From assembly GCA_964639275.1 (NCBI GenBank), contig CAZXCQ010000003.1, forward strand, positions 1-61,576: a DNA stretch of 61,576 nucleotides, in the 5' to 3' direction. The translations under genes and the position numbers were made by a program. Of the stretch, positions 61,527 to 61,576 are shown in pieces (the first letter of the stretch is position 1; each line of letters begins with the position of its first letter). The stretch is from CAZXCQ01 sp964639275 (GTDB lineage: Bacteria > Desulfobacterota > DSM-4660 > Desulfatiglandales > Desulfatiglandaceae). The notes under the pieces are model-generated. The model saw only the letters and a list, made by a program, of their open reading frames with translations. It was not told where the DNA came from and made no database searches.

Positions 61527-61576
61527 GACACCGTAAGATCTTGGCCAATTCGTATAAAGGCAACTACAGGCCAAGT

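Overview
The window reads as chromosome from a Gram-negative anaerobe, most likely a Desulfobacterota (Deltaproteobacteria) member. It has outer-membrane machinery (LolA, lipoproteins, TatA), RNase J next to FtsK and LolA, the redox repressor Rex, archease with RtcB, a DUF3426 zinc-ribbon membrane protein, branched-chain amino-acid type ABC transport, and a gene that seems to need UGA read as selenocysteine. GC content is moderate by eye. There is one tRNA (Phe), no rRNA and no CRISPR array. Taxonomy is inferred from gene content only.

Layout. 1-5.6 kb: the start of a MaoC-like gene, fumC, an ASST-like beta-propeller lipoprotein and a large unknown lipoprotein, separated by gene-poor DNA holding an 18-bp inverted repeat and a 117-bp remnant of a UPF0182 gene. 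5.6-13.5 kb: an intact UPF0182 membrane protein downstream of a complete ABC importer (binding protein, livG, livF, livM, livH, read leftward). 14-16.3 kb: a zinc alcohol dehydrogenase bracketed by two inverted copies of a short mobile element, then a creatininase-family hydrolase. 16.4-25.4 kb: housekeeping genes (orn, sucCD, tatA, ssb, rnj, ftsK, lolA). 25.4-33.9 kb: MoxR ATPase with a VWA protein, a D-Ala-D-Ala carboxypeptidase, archease-rtcB, a nucleotidyltransferase and a K+ channel. 34-46.6 kb: DUF3426 protein, thioesterase, PAS/GAF histidine kinase, rex, the candidate selenoprotein, RNase HI, tRNA-Phe, DUF362 protein, an M29/NicX-like enzyme, an IHF-like protein and mreB.

46.7-59.8 kb is the most system-like part. 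Two divergent operons share one intergenic region. The leftward operon has a PLP enzyme, a DUF1611 (DgcN-like) protein, a PP-loop/creatininase fusion and a dipeptide-epimerase-family (DgcA-like) enzyme. The rightward operon has CapB/PgsB, CapC/PgsC, PgsW and an MFS transporter. Each operon has a good sigma-54 type GG-N10-GC promoter, and a sigma-54 activator gene lies just beyond the rightward operon. I read this as a regulated poly-gamma-glutamate (or short gamma-glutamyl peptide) locus with its own set of glutamate-configuration and peptide-editing enzymes. The parts are seen in the sequence; the joint function is inference.

A family of about 94-bp palindromic elements runs through the window. 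Six full copies are each flanked by an 8-bp target-site duplication (two perfect as 8-mers, four with one mismatch), and there is one truncated and one degraded copy. Ends of the GTAA type and 8-bp duplications suggest non-autonomous elements moved by an IS66-like transposase. Six of the copies lie only 15-55 nt upstream of a start codon. A second palindromic repeat family has one full and one half copy.
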